DNA of 64,000 nt, taken from assembly GCF_900108225.1 (NCBI RefSeq), contig NZ_FNUZ01000004.1, forward strand, positions 349,360-413,359. Reading direction: 5' to 3'. Both the position numbers and the translations under genes were made by a program. The DNA comes from Thalassococcus halodurans. Lineage in GTDB: Bacteria > Pseudomonadota > Alphaproteobacteria > Rhodobacterales > Rhodobacteraceae. Positions 27,953 to 37,065 of the stretch are shown piece after piece. Numbering within the stretch: the first letter of the stretch is position 1; each line of letters starts with the position of its first letter. The notes beneath the pieces were generated by a model that saw only the letters and a program-made list of their open reading frames with translations, did not search any database and was not told the origin of the DNA.

Positions 27953-28969
27953 ATGAAACAGGCAGACGAAAATAGCGCCAAACGGCGGCGTCGGGTAACG
28001 GCGCAGGATGTGGCGGATGCCGCTGGGGTTTCTCGTTCTGCAGTTTCGCGCGCCTTTACAAAGGGTGCCTATCTGGACGCTGAAAAACGCGAAAACATCC
28101 ATAAAATAGCGGCGGATTTAGGATATAAACCCAATGCTTTGGCAGCCTCTCTTCAGGGGTCGCGATCGCAGCTTGTTGCGATGTTCGTCGGCGAGATGCG
28201 CAACGAATACGACAAAGAAGTTGCAGCCAAAATGATTGCGGGTTTGAACGCCGCGCATCACTGGCCGGTGGTCATTGGCGGCAGCGGTGATGCCGCCCGA
28301 GAGGCCGTGGACCGCGTTCTCAGCTACCCTTTGGATGCGCTGATTCTCCGATCCGGCAGTCTGGATGCGGACATTGTCGAGAAATGCGCCAAGCTGAACA
28401 TCCCCATGATTTCCTCTGGACGGCTGCTTGAGGCCCCCAATGTCGACAACGTTTGTTGCAATAATGCCGACGGAATGATCGCTGCGACGCGGTATCTGGT
28501 CGGGCAGGGACGTCGGAAGTTTGGGTACATCGGCGGGCCCGAAGGGTACTTTTCAACGCCTCAGCGGCGCCACGGTGTGGCGGCGGGACTAGCGGAAAAC
28601 GGACTGGCGCTGGTCGCAGAAGAGGCTGGCGATTATACTGCCGATAGCGGTTACCGCGCTGCCGAGCAGCTGTTGTCGTCAGGTGTCGCGATGGATGCGT
28701 TGATCTGCGCCAATGATGCTATGGCCTTTGGCGCGCTGAGTGCTTTGGCTGACCATGACATTTCGGTGCCAGACGACATGTCGGTGATCGGTTTCGATGA
28801 CATCGCCATGGCGAAATGGCCTGCCTTTCGTCTGACCACCGTCAGAAACCCGATGGATTTGTTGGTCGACACCGTCATCGACCTTTTGGACCGCCGATTG
28901 GCGAATGCGACGCGTCCCGCAGAGACGATATTTTTAGCAACCGAACTGATTTTGCGGGAAACACATTAA
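27953..28969 (+). CDS. LacI-family transcriptional regulator
   Basis: A 338-residue regulator with an N-terminal helix-turn-helix and hinge (VTAQDVADAAGVSRSAVSRAF, then GYKPNALAASLQG) and a periplasmic-binding-like effector domain ending in the DDMSVIGFDDIAMAKW segment. It is divergent from the ugp-like operon, with an operator-like palindrome between. Enteric ugp genes answer to phosphate starvation through PhoB; control by a LacI protein suggests use of the ligand as a carbon source instead. The ATG at 27953 is the best start; the frame continues upstream only through alternative codons. Confidence 0.92.
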   Translation: MKQADENSAKRRRRVTAQDVADAAGVSRSAVSRAFTKGAYLDAEKRENIHKIAADLGYKPNALAASLQGSRSQLVAMFVGEMRNEYDKEVAAKMIAGLNAAHHWPVVIGGSGDAAREAVDRVLSYPLDALILRSGSLDADIVEKCAKLNIPMISSGRLLEAPNVDNVCCNNADGMIAATRYLVGQGRRKFGYIGGPEGYFSTPQRRHGVAAGLAENGLALVAEEAGDYTADSGYRAAEQLLSSGVAMDALICANDAMAFGALSALADHDISVPDDMSVIGFDDIAMAKWPAFRLTTVRNPMDLLVDTVIDLLDRRLANATRPAETIFLATELILRETH

Positions 28970-29023
28970 GCGTCCTGCACTCTTGGCTTGCCAGTTTCAG
29001 AATTTCAGAGTGAAGCTGTGCGC

Positions 29024-29491
29024 ATGACACACACGATCCTTATCGAACAAGTAGCTTTACCGGACCCGATGGTCCTGAAGGTGATCGAAACCCACGTGGC
29101 GCAGATGCAGTCGCAATCGCCCGAGGAAAGTTGCCATGTGATGCCTGCTGACACGTTGTTTCGGGAAGGGGCGACAGTTTATTCTGCTAAAATCAACGGT
29201 CAGGTTCTTGGGGTCGGGGCGTTCAAGCCGATCGAGGGCAAGCATGGCGAACTGAAGTCGATGCATACACTCGCCGCAGCCCGCGGTCGTGGCGTCGGTC
29301 GCGCGATGTTGGCGCGGTTGATGGCGGATGCAAAGGCCAGCGGTCTTGACAGGCTAAGCCTTGAGACCGGATCGGACGATCATTTTGCCAGCGCCAGAAA
29401 AATCTATGAAGACGCTGGATTTACCTATTGCCGGCCCTTTGCGGGATACAAAGAAGACCCGTTCAGCGTTTTTATGACCTGTCGTCTATAA
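29024..29491 (+). CDS. GNAT family N-acetyltransferase
   Basis: A 155-residue GNAT protein with the acetyl-CoA binding motif A (AARGRGVGRAMLARLMADAK) and motif B (SARKIYEDAGF then PFAGYKEDPFSVFM), the latter typical of the YiaC/PhnO-like small acceptors. Substrate is unknown. It follows the LacI gene after 54 bases but has no obvious link to the transporter. The ATG at 29024 is chosen because the family begins about here. Confidence 0.85.
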   Translation: MTHTILIEQVALPDPMVLKVIETHVAQMQSQSPEESCHVMPADTLFREGATVYSAKINGQVLGVGAFKPIEGKHGELKSMHTLAAARGRGVGRAMLARLMADAKASGLDRLSLETGSDDHFASARKIYEDAGFTYCRPFAGYKEDPFSVFMTCRL

Positions 29492-29545
29492 CGCCTGTCT
29501 CGGCCCCTTGCCCTATCCGGCGAAAGCCTGCAAATAGGGCGCAGC

Positions 29546-29622
29546 GGTCCCTTAGCTCAACTGGATAGAGCAGCTGACTTCTAATCAGCAGGTTGAGGGT
29601 TCGAGTCCTTCAGGGATCGCCA
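29546..29622 (+). tRNA. tRNA-Arg (anticodon UCU)
   Basis: A 77-nucleotide cloverleaf can be folded by eye: acceptor GGTCCCT/AGGGATC, D arm GCTC/GAGC, anticodon arm GCTGA-CTTCTAA-TCAGC with anticodon TCT, T arm GAGGG-TTCGAGT-CCTTC, discriminator G and an encoded CCA. It decodes AGA (and AGG). Confidence 0.97.
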
Positions 29623-29992
29623 ATTCCACCTTTGTCATCATATAAAACAGCGTCCGATCTGGACGCGGCTGCCGGTTATCTGGCTAGCTCACAGGCCGTG
29701 GCGTCACCAAACCGCGTCCAACCAGCGCGCTTGACTTAATCTCAAGACCCTATATGTGCAGCAGATCGTTGGCTTCTGCGTGAGCAATCTGCGCCCGGTT
29801 GGAAAGACCCGTTAGGCGCGCCAGCGATTTCTCAGGATCCCATCACGCAGGGTTCTTATGGCTGCGCCGGCCTGTACAGAATTCGTCTGTGCATACCGTG
29901 GCTTGGCCGAACCCTCTTCACCGCGTTGGTCGCGGTGTTTTCTATGCAGGTATACGCCCTGATCCCAGGGGTATGCCTTGAAAGGACGTTTC
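29623..29992 (+). promoter_or_regulatory. Promoter and long structured leader of the DEAD-box helicase gene
   Basis: No gene is seen in this 370-base gap. A hairpin GCGTCC-GATCT-GGACGC (29650-29666) follows the tRNA. A promoter-like TTGACT (29731-29736) with TATATG/TATGTG (29751-29758) would start a leader of about 230 bases. Within it, CACCGCG-TTGGT-CGCGGTG followed by TTTTCT (29919-29943) is a terminator-like hairpin 50 bases before the start codon, suggesting attenuation or temperature control. Confidence 0.5.
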
Positions 29993-31321
29993 TTGTCGCA
30001 ATTCCAACAGCTCGGCCTGTCGCCGGCGCTTACCGATGAACTGGCCCGTGCCGGTTTCGATCAACCCACCCCTATCCAACAGCAAGCCATTCCGCTGGCG
30101 CTGGAAGGGCATGACATTCTGGGTCTGGCCCAGACCGGTACCGGTAAAACCATGGCCTTTGGCCTACCGATGATCGATCTGATCAAAGGCAATTCTGAAA
30201 AGCGCGCGGCCAAATCGGCTAAGGCGCTTATTCTTGCACCAACGCGCGAGTTGGTGAACCAGATTGCCGAAAACCTTCTGCCGATGGTGCGCTCGCTTTC
30301 GCTGCGTATCACCAAGGTGGTCGGTGGCCAGTCTATCAACCGCCAAGTGACGGCTTTGGCCAAGGGCACCGATGTTCTGGTTGCCACGCCGGGCCGCCTG
30401 ATTGATCTTCTTGATCGCGGTGATGTGACGCTTTCGTCCACGCGTTTCCTGGTTCTTGATGAAGCGGACCAGATGCTGGACATGGGGTTCATCCATGATC
30501 TGAAAAAGATCGCGCCAAGGCTGGCGACACCGCGCCAGACGATGCTGTTTTCCGCAACAATGCCGAAACAGCTGGAAGAGCTGAGCCGCTCTTATCTCAG
30601 TAACCCCAAACGCGTTCAGGTCGCGCCTCCGGGCAAAACCGCTGACAAGATCAAGCAATCGGTTCTGTTCCTTGATAAACCTCAGAAGCAGAAGAAATTG
30701 CGCGAGATTTTGTCGGATGATCTGGGCGGGCTGAGCCTTGTTTTCGCGCGCACCAAACGCGGTGCGGAACGGTTGTCCAAAGACCTGATCGCCGATGGCT
30801 ATAATGCGGCGTCGATACATGGCAACAAAAGCCAAGGCCAGCGTGACCGCGCGATTAAAGCGTTCCGCGAAGGCACAGTTACCGTGCTGGTTGCCACCGA
30901 CGTGGCGGCGCGCGGGATCGACATCCCGGGTGTTGCCCGTGTGATCAACTATGAACTGCCGAATGTGGCGGAGTCCTACGTGCACCGTATCGGACGCACC
31001 GCCCGCGCAGGCCGTGAAGGCGAAGCGATCTCGTTTTGCAGCCCCGACGAACGCAGCCTGCTGAAAGACATCGAAAAGCTGATCAAGCGCGAGTTCGAGG
31101 GCAAGCCTGCCGAGGGCAAATCAGAGCGCCCGGCGCCCGCGAAATCGGACCGTGGCGATGGTAAATCCAAACCGCCGCGCCGATCGCGCCGTCGTCGTAG
31201 CAAGGGCCCGAAGAATGATGCGCCCAAAAGCGCCAATAACGGGTCTCGTGGTAATCCGCGCTCTGGTCAGAACCGTGTGAACAAAGGGTCCGGTCCGAAG
31301 AAAAAATCATCTGCGGCCTGA
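29993..31321 (+). CDS. rhlE: DEAD-box ATP-dependent RNA helicase, RhlE-like
   Basis: A 442-residue RNA helicase with Q motif (FDQPTPIQQQAIPLAL), Walker A AQTGTGKT, PTRELVNQI, DEAD-type motif VLDEADQML, SAT, and C-terminal helicase motifs (TDVAARGIDIPG, HRIGRTARAG). The basic Arg/Lys/Ser tail (about 90 residues) probably binds RNA. I take TTG at 29993, spaced six bases from GGA; a TTG 15 bases upstream is the alternative. It probably unwinds rRNA or mRNA structures, especially in the cold. The leader carries a terminator-like hairpin. Confidence 0.92.
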   Translation: MSQFQQLGLSPALTDELARAGFDQPTPIQQQAIPLALEGHDILGLAQTGTGKTMAFGLPMIDLIKGNSEKRAAKSAKALILAPTRELVNQIAENLLPMVRSLSLRITKVVGGQSINRQVTALAKGTDVLVATPGRLIDLLDRGDVTLSSTRFLVLDEADQMLDMGFIHDLKKIAPRLATPRQTMLFSATMPKQLEELSRSYLSNPKRVQVAPPGKTADKIKQSVLFLDKPQKQKKLREILSDDLGGLSLVFARTKRGAERLSKDLIADGYNAASIHGNKSQGQRDRAIKAFREGTVTVLVATDVAARGIDIPGVARVINYELPNVAESYVHRIGRTARAGREGEAISFCSPDERSLLKDIEKLIKREFEGKPAEGKSERPAPAKSDRGDGKSKPPRRSRRRRSKGPKNDAPKSANNGSRGNPRSGQNRVNKGSGPKKKSSAA

Positions 31322-31334
31322 TCTACCAAGAATA

Positions 31335-31362
31335 GCGGCGCGGGAAGGCATTCCTGCGCCGC
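31335..31362 (+). terminator. Hairpin after the helicase gene
   Basis: Twelve-base-pair stem with one mismatch, GCGGCGCGGGAA (31335-31346) with TTCCTGCGCCGC (31351-31362), loop GGCA. It has only a weak T tract (CTTTCGTT), so it may be a terminator or a 3'-protecting hairpin. Confidence 0.6.
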
Positions 31363-31745
31363 GCTGCTTTCGTTCTGCGGCCATTTCCTAAACTACCGAT
31401 GATTGTTGAATGCGCGGGCATCTGGTGTGCATCGCTTTTCATGTTCGACATCTATCGTCAGCTGTTTGCGAAACTGTCGCCCTACAGCTTATGCCTGCTT
31501 GAAAGAACCATGCGGTCGCTTTGGGCGGGCATGGGGTTTCCTCAATCTCCAAATTCCATTTCCGTGATATTTTGATCGAATGGTAGATTTTGTGACTCTG
31601 CCGGTTCTCGGAATAGGTCAAAGGTCACTTTGGATCGGATGCTGTTCGTAGTGATCTTGTCCATGCGCGATAGATAGTAGGTGCCCGACTTGTCCGGTAT
31701 CACGCGGGTTTTAGGCTTCCTCAGTGATTTTTGTAGGAGGTCAGC
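31363..31745. other. Intergenic stretch without recognised gene
   Basis: About 380 bases, more AT-rich than the surroundings. No frame with family-like content or good ribosome-binding site is seen on either strand. The right end holds the strong AGGAGG site of the next gene (31735-31740). I see no recognisable promoter boxes. Confidence 0.5.
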
Positions 31746-33119
31746 ATGCAGAAAAATTCCGTATTGGGCGGCGTTGTTGCAACGGCGATGATGATAGGCG
31801 GGGCGACACCCGTCGTGGCCGACGAATTCATCAAGGGAATGATGGGTGCTATGATTGGTGCAGCGATTGCCAATGGCAATCAGGGCAAATCAACCCAACG
31901 CCGAACGACCTCGACCAAAAAGAAATCCAGCAGCGGTGTTTCTTCTGCCGCGCGTGCGGCGAACAGGGAAATTCAGACCGCGCTGAACTATTTCGGTTTT
32001 CCGGCAGGTACACCGGACGGGGTTCTGGGCCGCAAGTCCCGCTCGGCCATCTCGTCATATCAGGCGTGTCTGGGCTATCCGATCACCGGTCAGCTTTCGC
32101 CCTTTGAGAAGGACTTTCTGATCAATTCCTACCATCGCGGTCAGGCGGGCGGGCAACAAACGATGGTGACGGTTGCGCGTATGCCCAACGGCTATTGCGG
32201 ATTGCTGCAAGCCTACCGAGAAGAGATGGCGCGCCCTGTCCAACCCGCGGCTGTGCCAGCACCGCCTGTTGCCGCAGCTGCGGTTCCAACGATGCAACCG
32301 GTGCAGACAGCGGTTCAGAATACGATCAACGTTTCGAACAACTCGGCCGAGATGGCCAAACTTCAGGACGAGTTTGATGAAATCGCCCGTCAGATCGAAT
32401 TGCTGACAGATGTGCTAAGCCACCAGAAAGGGTTGGGCGCGACCGCGTCGCGGTCAGGGAAAATTCAGGCGCTGGAGGCCCGGATTTCCCTGTTTGAAGG
32501 TCAGCGCAGCGACATCGTTGAAGAAGCCGAGGGCGCATATCAAACGCCTATCCGGCCGACCAACGCAAACCTTGGAACAACGGCACTGCGCGCGTCCGAG
32601 GTTTTCCCGAAGGTGCCTTACTACATCGCGGGCACAGAACAGATCGGAGAGTTCTGGGTAGAACCGCGCATCACCGACGAAGGCTATCTGGTTTATAACT
32701 TCAACTTCCTTGATCCGGATGCTGAGCTGGCCAAGGTCGTGGAAAAGATCTCAATGTCGCCCTCCGATATCAAGAAAACCGTTCAGGGCCTGGAAAAGGT
32801 TGATGAGTGGACGCAGGTCGCACAAGAGAAAAACATCCGGCGGCGGTTTTCCAAGGCAGCTGTCTGTTTTCCGGCATCCGACTGTGAAGAGAAGGTTGCT
32901 GGGAACACATCGACCGAGATTGTCTTCCTGACCTATGAAGATGGCAAAACTGCCGGTCAGTTCCGCCGCAACAAAGGCCGGAGCGCTGCGACCTACAATC
33001 TGTCGAATGAATCCGGAATGCTTCTGGCGGCCTATCTGGAATATATGTTGGACGTCGGTAGCAAGGAATTCGAAGCCACGACAATGACAGACGACGATCT
33101 GTCAGCGATGTTCGAATGA
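31746..33119 (+). CDS. Exported protein with peptidoglycan-binding-like domain
   Basis: A 457-residue protein with a signal peptide (to about residue 25), a Lys/Ser-rich linker, and then a segment typical of PG_binding_1 folds (REIQTALNYFGFPAGTPDGVLGRKSRSAISSYQACLGYPITGQL). A Pro/Ala linker, a short coiled coil (MAKLQDEFDEIARQIELLTDVL) and an unrecognised C-terminal domain of about 180 residues follow. It probably sits in the periplasm in contact with murein. Its stop overlaps the start of the next gene by four bases (ATGA), so the two are translated together. Confidence 0.8.
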   Translation: MQKNSVLGGVVATAMMIGGATPVVADEFIKGMMGAMIGAAIANGNQGKSTQRRTTSTKKKSSSGVSSAARAANREIQTALNYFGFPAGTPDGVLGRKSRSAISSYQACLGYPITGQLSPFEKDFLINSYHRGQAGGQQTMVTVARMPNGYCGLLQAYREEMARPVQPAAVPAPPVAAAAVPTMQPVQTAVQNTINVSNNSAEMAKLQDEFDEIARQIELLTDVLSHQKGLGATASRSGKIQALEARISLFEGQRSDIVEEAEGAYQTPIRPTNANLGTTALRASEVFPKVPYYIAGTEQIGEFWVEPRITDEGYLVYNFNFLDPDAELAKVVEKISMSPSDIKKTVQGLEKVDEWTQVAQEKNIRRRFSKAAVCFPASDCEEKVAGNTSTEIVFLTYEDGKTAGQFRRNKGRSAATYNLSNESGMLLAAYLEYMLDVGSKEFEATTMTDDDLSAMFE

Positions 33120-33559
33120 TGGGCCGCGTGTGGAAAGCCGCCACCTTGATGGCGCTGGCTGCTCTGCCCACTGCCGCAGTGTCTGATAAGGGTGTCAGCA
33201 TGGCCCAGTTTTCGGAAGCAAAAAACCAGATTTCCGACTTCTCGGAACGGCTGGGTGCGTATGCTGCCTGCTATGAACTTGTCGGGTTCATCCGGAAGGC
33301 CGGATATCAAACGGATACAGGCGGCGTGATCAAAACGCTGTTTCAAGGGGCCGCTGATCCGGCCAAGGTGCGCACCGGTTTCCTTGAGGCCTTGGAAAAA
33401 GACGGCTTCAGTTTTGAACAAATGATGATGTTGGATCGGATGCTGACCGACGCCGAAGAAAAGGCAATCGCCGAGACACGCGCGCAACTGACATCGACGG
33501 ATGACAAGAACATGATCAGGATCTGTTCCCTAGCGCGCGGGCAAATCAAACGCCAATGA
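33116..33559 (+). CDS. Small exported protein coupled to the PG-binding protein
   Basis: A 147-residue protein with a signal peptide ending near VSDKG and a helical mature part with two Cys (YAACYELV and IRICSLARG). I recognise no family. The four-base overlap with the upstream gene and the terminator immediately after define a two-gene operon. It may be a subunit or chaperone of the PG-binding partner; this is inference from position only. Confidence 0.7.
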   Translation: MMGRVWKAATLMALAALPTAAVSDKGVSMAQFSEAKNQISDFSERLGAYAACYELVGFIRKAGYQTDTGGVIKTLFQGAADPAKVRTGFLEALEKDGFSFEQMMMLDRMLTDAEEKAIAETRAQLTSTDDKNMIRICSLARGQIKRQ

Positions 33560-33580
33560 TCTGAAACACATCTCTTTGCA

Positions 33581-33616
33581 AAAGGCCGGGACCGAAACGT
33601 TCCGGCCTTTGTTTTT
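33581..33616 (+). terminator. Rho-independent terminator after the exported pair
   Basis: Eleven-base-pair stem AAAGGCCGGGA (33581-33591) with TTCCGGCCTTT (33600-33610), one mismatch, then GTTTTT. Confidence 0.92.
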
Positions 33617-33691
33617 GGGTGTTGAAATTCTCTATTGTTGATAAAAATAATAGGGAATATGCAGGGCCAAGCGTTTATCCCTATGTGCCCT

Positions 33692-34792
33692 ATGACTTCA
33701 GCTGACCATCTTCCTTTGACATTGCCTGACTATCACGCCCGCGCAGCCGAGGCGCTGCAGGCCGAGCATGCTGCTTACTTCCTGTCTGGTGCCGGTGAGG
33801 GCGTGACGATGCGATCCAACCGTCGCGATTTCGAAGCTATCGGACTGCGCCCGCAAGTTCTGCAGGATTTGCGAAATGGCGACACCAAGCTGACGCTGTT
33901 CGGTACGCAAATGGCCCATCCGATCCTTGTCGCACCCTTTGCCTATCAATCCTTACTGGACGAGGGCGGGGAAACCGCCACCGCTCAGGGTGCCACGGCG
34001 CAAGAGGCGCTGATGGTGCTTAGCGCGCAAAGCAGCCAGCCAATGGAAGAAGTGCGGGCACAGGGCGGAACCTGCGATTGGTTTCAGCTGTATTGGCAGA
34101 CCAATCTGGATGGCACATTGATGCTGGCAGACCGTGCGGCCAAGGCGGGGTTCCAGGTGTTGGTCCTGACTGTTGATGCGCCGGTGAATGGCGTGCGCGA
34201 TGATGAAATGCGCACGGGGTTCGTGTTGCCTGACACGGTCCGCCCCGTAAATCTGGATGGATTGCCGCAACCTGTTTTCGACCCGTTGTCAGAGGACGAC
34301 TCCTTTCTTTTCAATCGCATCGCCCATGTTCTGCCACGGTGGGACGACCTGCGATCATTCTGTGAACAGTCGCCTTTGCCTGTCGTGGTCAAGGGTATCC
34401 TGACACCGGAAGACGCGACACGCGCGGTCAAAGCAGGCGCCGCAGGGGTGATCGTGTCGAACCACGGGGCGCGCGTTCTGGATGGTGCGCCCTCGGCCAT
34501 CTCGGTTCTGCCGAATATCGTTCAGGCGCTTGACGGCTCTGTTCCTGTGCTAATGGACAGCGGCGTGCGACGCGGGTCGGACGTGTTCAAGGCGCTGGCA
34601 TTAGGCGCGGACGCTGTGCTTGTCGGACGTCCTGTTGTATGCGGGCTGGCCGTTGCCGGTGCGCTGGGCGTCAGCCATGTGTTGCGCCTGTTGCGCGACG
34701 AACTTGAGGTGACCATGGCCCTGACAGGGTGCCGGACCTTGGCCGATATCACGCCCGACCGTGTCATCCCTGACGCCCATCGGCTTACTTAA
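33692..34792 (+). CDS. FMN-dependent alpha-hydroxy acid oxidase/dehydrogenase (LldD/GOX family)
   Basis: TIM-barrel flavoenzyme oxidising L-2-hydroxy acids such as lactate or glycolate. The family ends are visible: LVAPFAYQ near the FMN site, WFQLYWQ, LTVDAPVNGVRDDEMR, catalytic Lys in VVVKGILTPEDA, and SNHGARVLDGAPS with the catalytic His and Arg, then DSGVRRGSDVFKALALGADAVLVGRP for the FMN phosphate. The canonical second Gly of SNHGGRQLD is Ala here. Start is uncertain: ATG at 33692 gives 366 residues, while 33659 and 33683 are also in frame. The exact substrate cannot be told. Its end overlaps the convergent tonB by eight bases. Confidence 0.85.
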   Translation: MTSADHLPLTLPDYHARAAEALQAEHAAYFLSGAGEGVTMRSNRRDFEAIGLRPQVLQDLRNGDTKLTLFGTQMAHPILVAPFAYQSLLDEGGETATAQGATAQEALMVLSAQSSQPMEEVRAQGGTCDWFQLYWQTNLDGTLMLADRAAKAGFQVLVLTVDAPVNGVRDDEMRTGFVLPDTVRPVNLDGLPQPVFDPLSEDDSFLFNRIAHVLPRWDDLRSFCEQSPLPVVVKGILTPEDATRAVKAGAAGVIVSNHGARVLDGAPSAISVLPNIVQALDGSVPVLMDSGVRRGSDVFKALALGADAVLVGRPVVCGLAVAGALGVSHVLRLLRDELEVTMALTGCRTLADITPDRVIPDAHRLT

Positions 34793-35636
34793 AGCTATAG
34801 CGCAGGGGAACCATCAGGGTGAATTCATCGCCCGCCAGATGGTTCGGCGGTGTCGGAAGTTTTTCAAGATCGTCAAAGACTTTCAGTGCGGCGTTGTCCA
34901 GAACCGGCCAGCCCGAGCTTTTGTCGACGTCCCGGTTCAGCACGTTGCCATAGCGGTCGATGGTGAAGCGCACCATGACCTCGCCTTCGATCTTTTTCTT
35001 GCGGGCCAGATCGGGATAGCGCTTGGCCTTGGAAATCCGCACGACGATGTCTTTTTGCCATTCGGTGATCTGCGCCATTTCTTCGGCGGTCAGGCCTTCT
35101 TCTTTGGCCTGCGCTTTGTCTGAGGACTGTTCCGCATCCACGCCGGAAACCGAGGCCTGCGAGGCATCCTGTGCTACGGCCCCCATTTGGGTTTCGGCTT
35201 CTACCTTTTCTTCGTCGTATTCCGTGGCCGTTTCATGCGCGATCTCTTCGGTTTCTTCCGAAGGATCGGGCGACGCGATTCCGAACTTCAACTCGTCATC
35301 TTCCACATCATAGGGAATTTGCTGAAGCGGCGGTTCTTCGGCGGCCTTGGCGGGGTCCACCGCTTCGGCGCTTTCGGTGACCGTTGGTGCATCTTCTGCG
35401 GCGGCGACTTCTGCGCTGTCATCGCCCGCATCAGAAGGCGCGCTGATGATGTCTGACAGATCAAACAGGATCGCGCCGGTGGCGCCTGCGTTCAGTGCTT
35501 CTGGCAGGGGCTTTTGATCAGGCTGTTTCAGCAGGAAATGTGCGGGCAAGGCAATATGCAAGGCTGCGCTTGCGGCAACTGCGGTCAGAACCAAAGCCTT
35601 TCCACCGCTGCCTGTTGCGCGATACGTCAGGCTCAT
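34785..35636 (-). CDS. tonB: TonB-family energy transducer
   Basis: A 283-residue protein with one N-terminal transmembrane helix (about 15-35), a long acidic, Ala/Glu-rich periplasmic spacer where many TonBs are Pro-rich, and the C-terminal TonB domain (YPDLARKKKIEGEVMVRFTIDRYGNVLNRDVDKSSGWPVLDNAAL). It transfers proton-motive energy from ExbBD to the outer-membrane receptor. Its start overlaps exbD by four bases; it is the last gene of the iron operon. Confidence 0.93.
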   Translation of the reverse strand: MSLTYRATGSGGKALVLTAVAASAALHIALPAHFLLKQPDQKPLPEALNAGATGAILFDLSDIISAPSDAGDDSAEVAAAEDAPTVTESAEAVDPAKAAEEPPLQQIPYDVEDDELKFGIASPDPSEETEEIAHETATEYDEEKVEAETQMGAVAQDASQASVSGVDAEQSSDKAQAKEEGLTAEEMAQITEWQKDIVVRISKAKRYPDLARKKKIEGEVMVRFTIDRYGNVLNRDVDKSSGWPVLDNAALKVFDDLEKLPTPPNHLAGDEFTLMVPLRYSFK

Positions 35637-36088
35637 TGCGACACCTCGGCGGTTTCGGTGGCCTCTGGCGGCGCGGCTGCCTCATCAAGGCCAACCAAGC
35701 CCACCTTCAGATAACCTTCGCCGCGCAGGATGTTCATCACCGCGATCAATTCGCCATAGGGGATGGATTTGTCCGCGCGGATATACAGCCGCGTGTCCCG
35801 TGCCATGCCTGTGGCGATCCCGATCTCCATCGGCAAGCCTTCCTTGGTAGTGGGCAGTTCGCCAACGGCCAAGGACAGGTCTTCTTTGATGGTGACAAAG
35901 ACAGGTTCGGACGGGCGCACTGGGGCGTCTGCCACAGCAACGGGTAGTTCGACGGGGATGTCGACGGTTGAAAGGGGCGCGGCAACCATGAAGATGATCA
36001 GCAGAACCAACATCACGTCGATAAAGGGCGTGATGTTGATGTCGTGGTTTTCTTCAAAGTCGTCTGAATCGCTAAGACGTCCGGCCAT
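35633..36088 (-). CDS. exbD: Biopolymer transport protein ExbD
   Basis: A 151-residue inner-membrane protein: a cytoplasmic start (DDFEENHDINITPFIDVMLVLLIIFMVAAPL) with the single helix and the essential Asp in FIDVMLVLL, then a periplasmic domain. It forms the proton-driven motor with ExbB, three bases upstream, and is translationally coupled to tonB. Confidence 0.95.
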   Translation of the reverse strand: MAGRLSDSDDFEENHDINITPFIDVMLVLLIIFMVAAPLSTVDIPVELPVAVADAPVRPSEPVFVTIKEDLSLAVGELPTTKEGLPMEIGIATGMARDTRLYIRADKSIPYGELIAVMNILRGEGYLKVGLVGLDEAAAPPEATETAEVSQ

Positions 36089-36091
36089 GGT

Positions 36092-37063
36092 TTACTCCGC
36101 TGCTGTCGCGATTGCGGTGACAGGTTCGGACTTGGCCGGTGTTAGGTCCAGATCACGTGACAGGGTGCGTTCCACCAAAGCCGCCGCATCGCCCAGCATC
36201 ACTTTGTAACCACCCAAGGCGCGGGACAGCAGGTTGTAGAAGATCACAGCGGGGATCGCGGCGACCAAGCCGATTGCTGTGGCAAGCAAAGCTTCGGCAA
36301 TACCCGGCGCGACGACCGCAAGGTTGGTCGTGTTGCTTTCGGCAATCGAGATGAAGCTGTTCATGATGCCCCAGACTGTTCCGAACAGGCCAATAAAGGG
36401 CGCGGTCGATCCGATGTTGGCCAGAACACCGGTGCCCATCCCCATGCGACGGGCGGCGCCGACCTCGATACGGGACAATGTCGAACCTGTGCGTTCCTTG
36501 ATGCCGGAATGCAGATGGGGTTCGTTGCCGGTGCGGGTCAGTTCTTCGCGGGCGGCTTGGGTCATCCGGCCCACAATGCCACGTCCATTGGCAAGGGCAC
36601 CGTCCAGAGTTTGCAGCGATCCGGCGCGATCCAATGCGCGGTACTGGCGTTTCAATGCGTTGCGTCGCAAGGCAAGGACCAGAACCTTAGCCCCGTAAAT
36701 GCCCCATGTGACGACAGAGGCGACAGCCAGCGCAATCATCACCGCCTTAACGACCCAATCAGCAGCCATGAACATGCCGACCGGCGACATGTGATCATGT
36801 GCGCCGTCATTCAGATAGGCCATGACCTGATCTTTCAGGCCTGCGTAATGCGCGATGATGCCGTTGATCAGGCCGGTCGGTTCCTCGACCGTTGGTGTTT
36901 GCGCCGCAGGTGTTTCTGCTGTCGGCGAAGGGGCAGGCGTTTCGGCTTGCGTAACGACAGTCGTTTGTGCGGCAGGTTCAGCGGTGGTTTCAGGTGTTGC
37001 GTCTTGTGCCACAGCAGTCAGTGGCATCAGCGCCAACGCGGCGCAGCAAAGAAGGCGTTTCAT
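36092..37063 (-). CDS. exbB: TonB-system energiser ExbB
   Basis: A 323-residue protein of the MotA/TolQ/ExbB family, preceded by a signal peptide and a Pro/Ala/Thr-rich periplasmic extension (about 20-65), as in the long alphaproteobacterial form. Three helices surround the conserved IGSTAPFIGLFGTVWGIMNSF and AIGLVAAIPAVIFYN segments. It begins two bases after piuC in the operon. Confidence 0.94.
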   Translation of the reverse strand: MKRLLCCAALALMPLTAVAQDATPETTAEPAAQTTVVTQAETPAPSPTAETPAAQTPTVEEPTGLINGIIAHYAGLKDQVMAYLNDGAHDHMSPVGMFMAADWVVKAVMIALAVASVVTWGIYGAKVLVLALRRNALKRQYRALDRAGSLQTLDGALANGRGIVGRMTQAAREELTRTGNEPHLHSGIKERTGSTLSRIEVGAARRMGMGTGVLANIGSTAPFIGLFGTVWGIMNSFISIAESNTTNLAVVAPGIAEALLATAIGLVAAIPAVIFYNLLSRALGGYKVMLGDAAALVERTLSRDLDLTPAKSEPVTAIATAAE

Positions 37064-37065
37064 GT

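Noticed and set aside
31439..31621. A 60-codon open frame on the minus strand in an intergenic gap
   Set aside because: No ribosome-binding site, no hydrophobic or conserved pattern, and no coupling to a neighbour.
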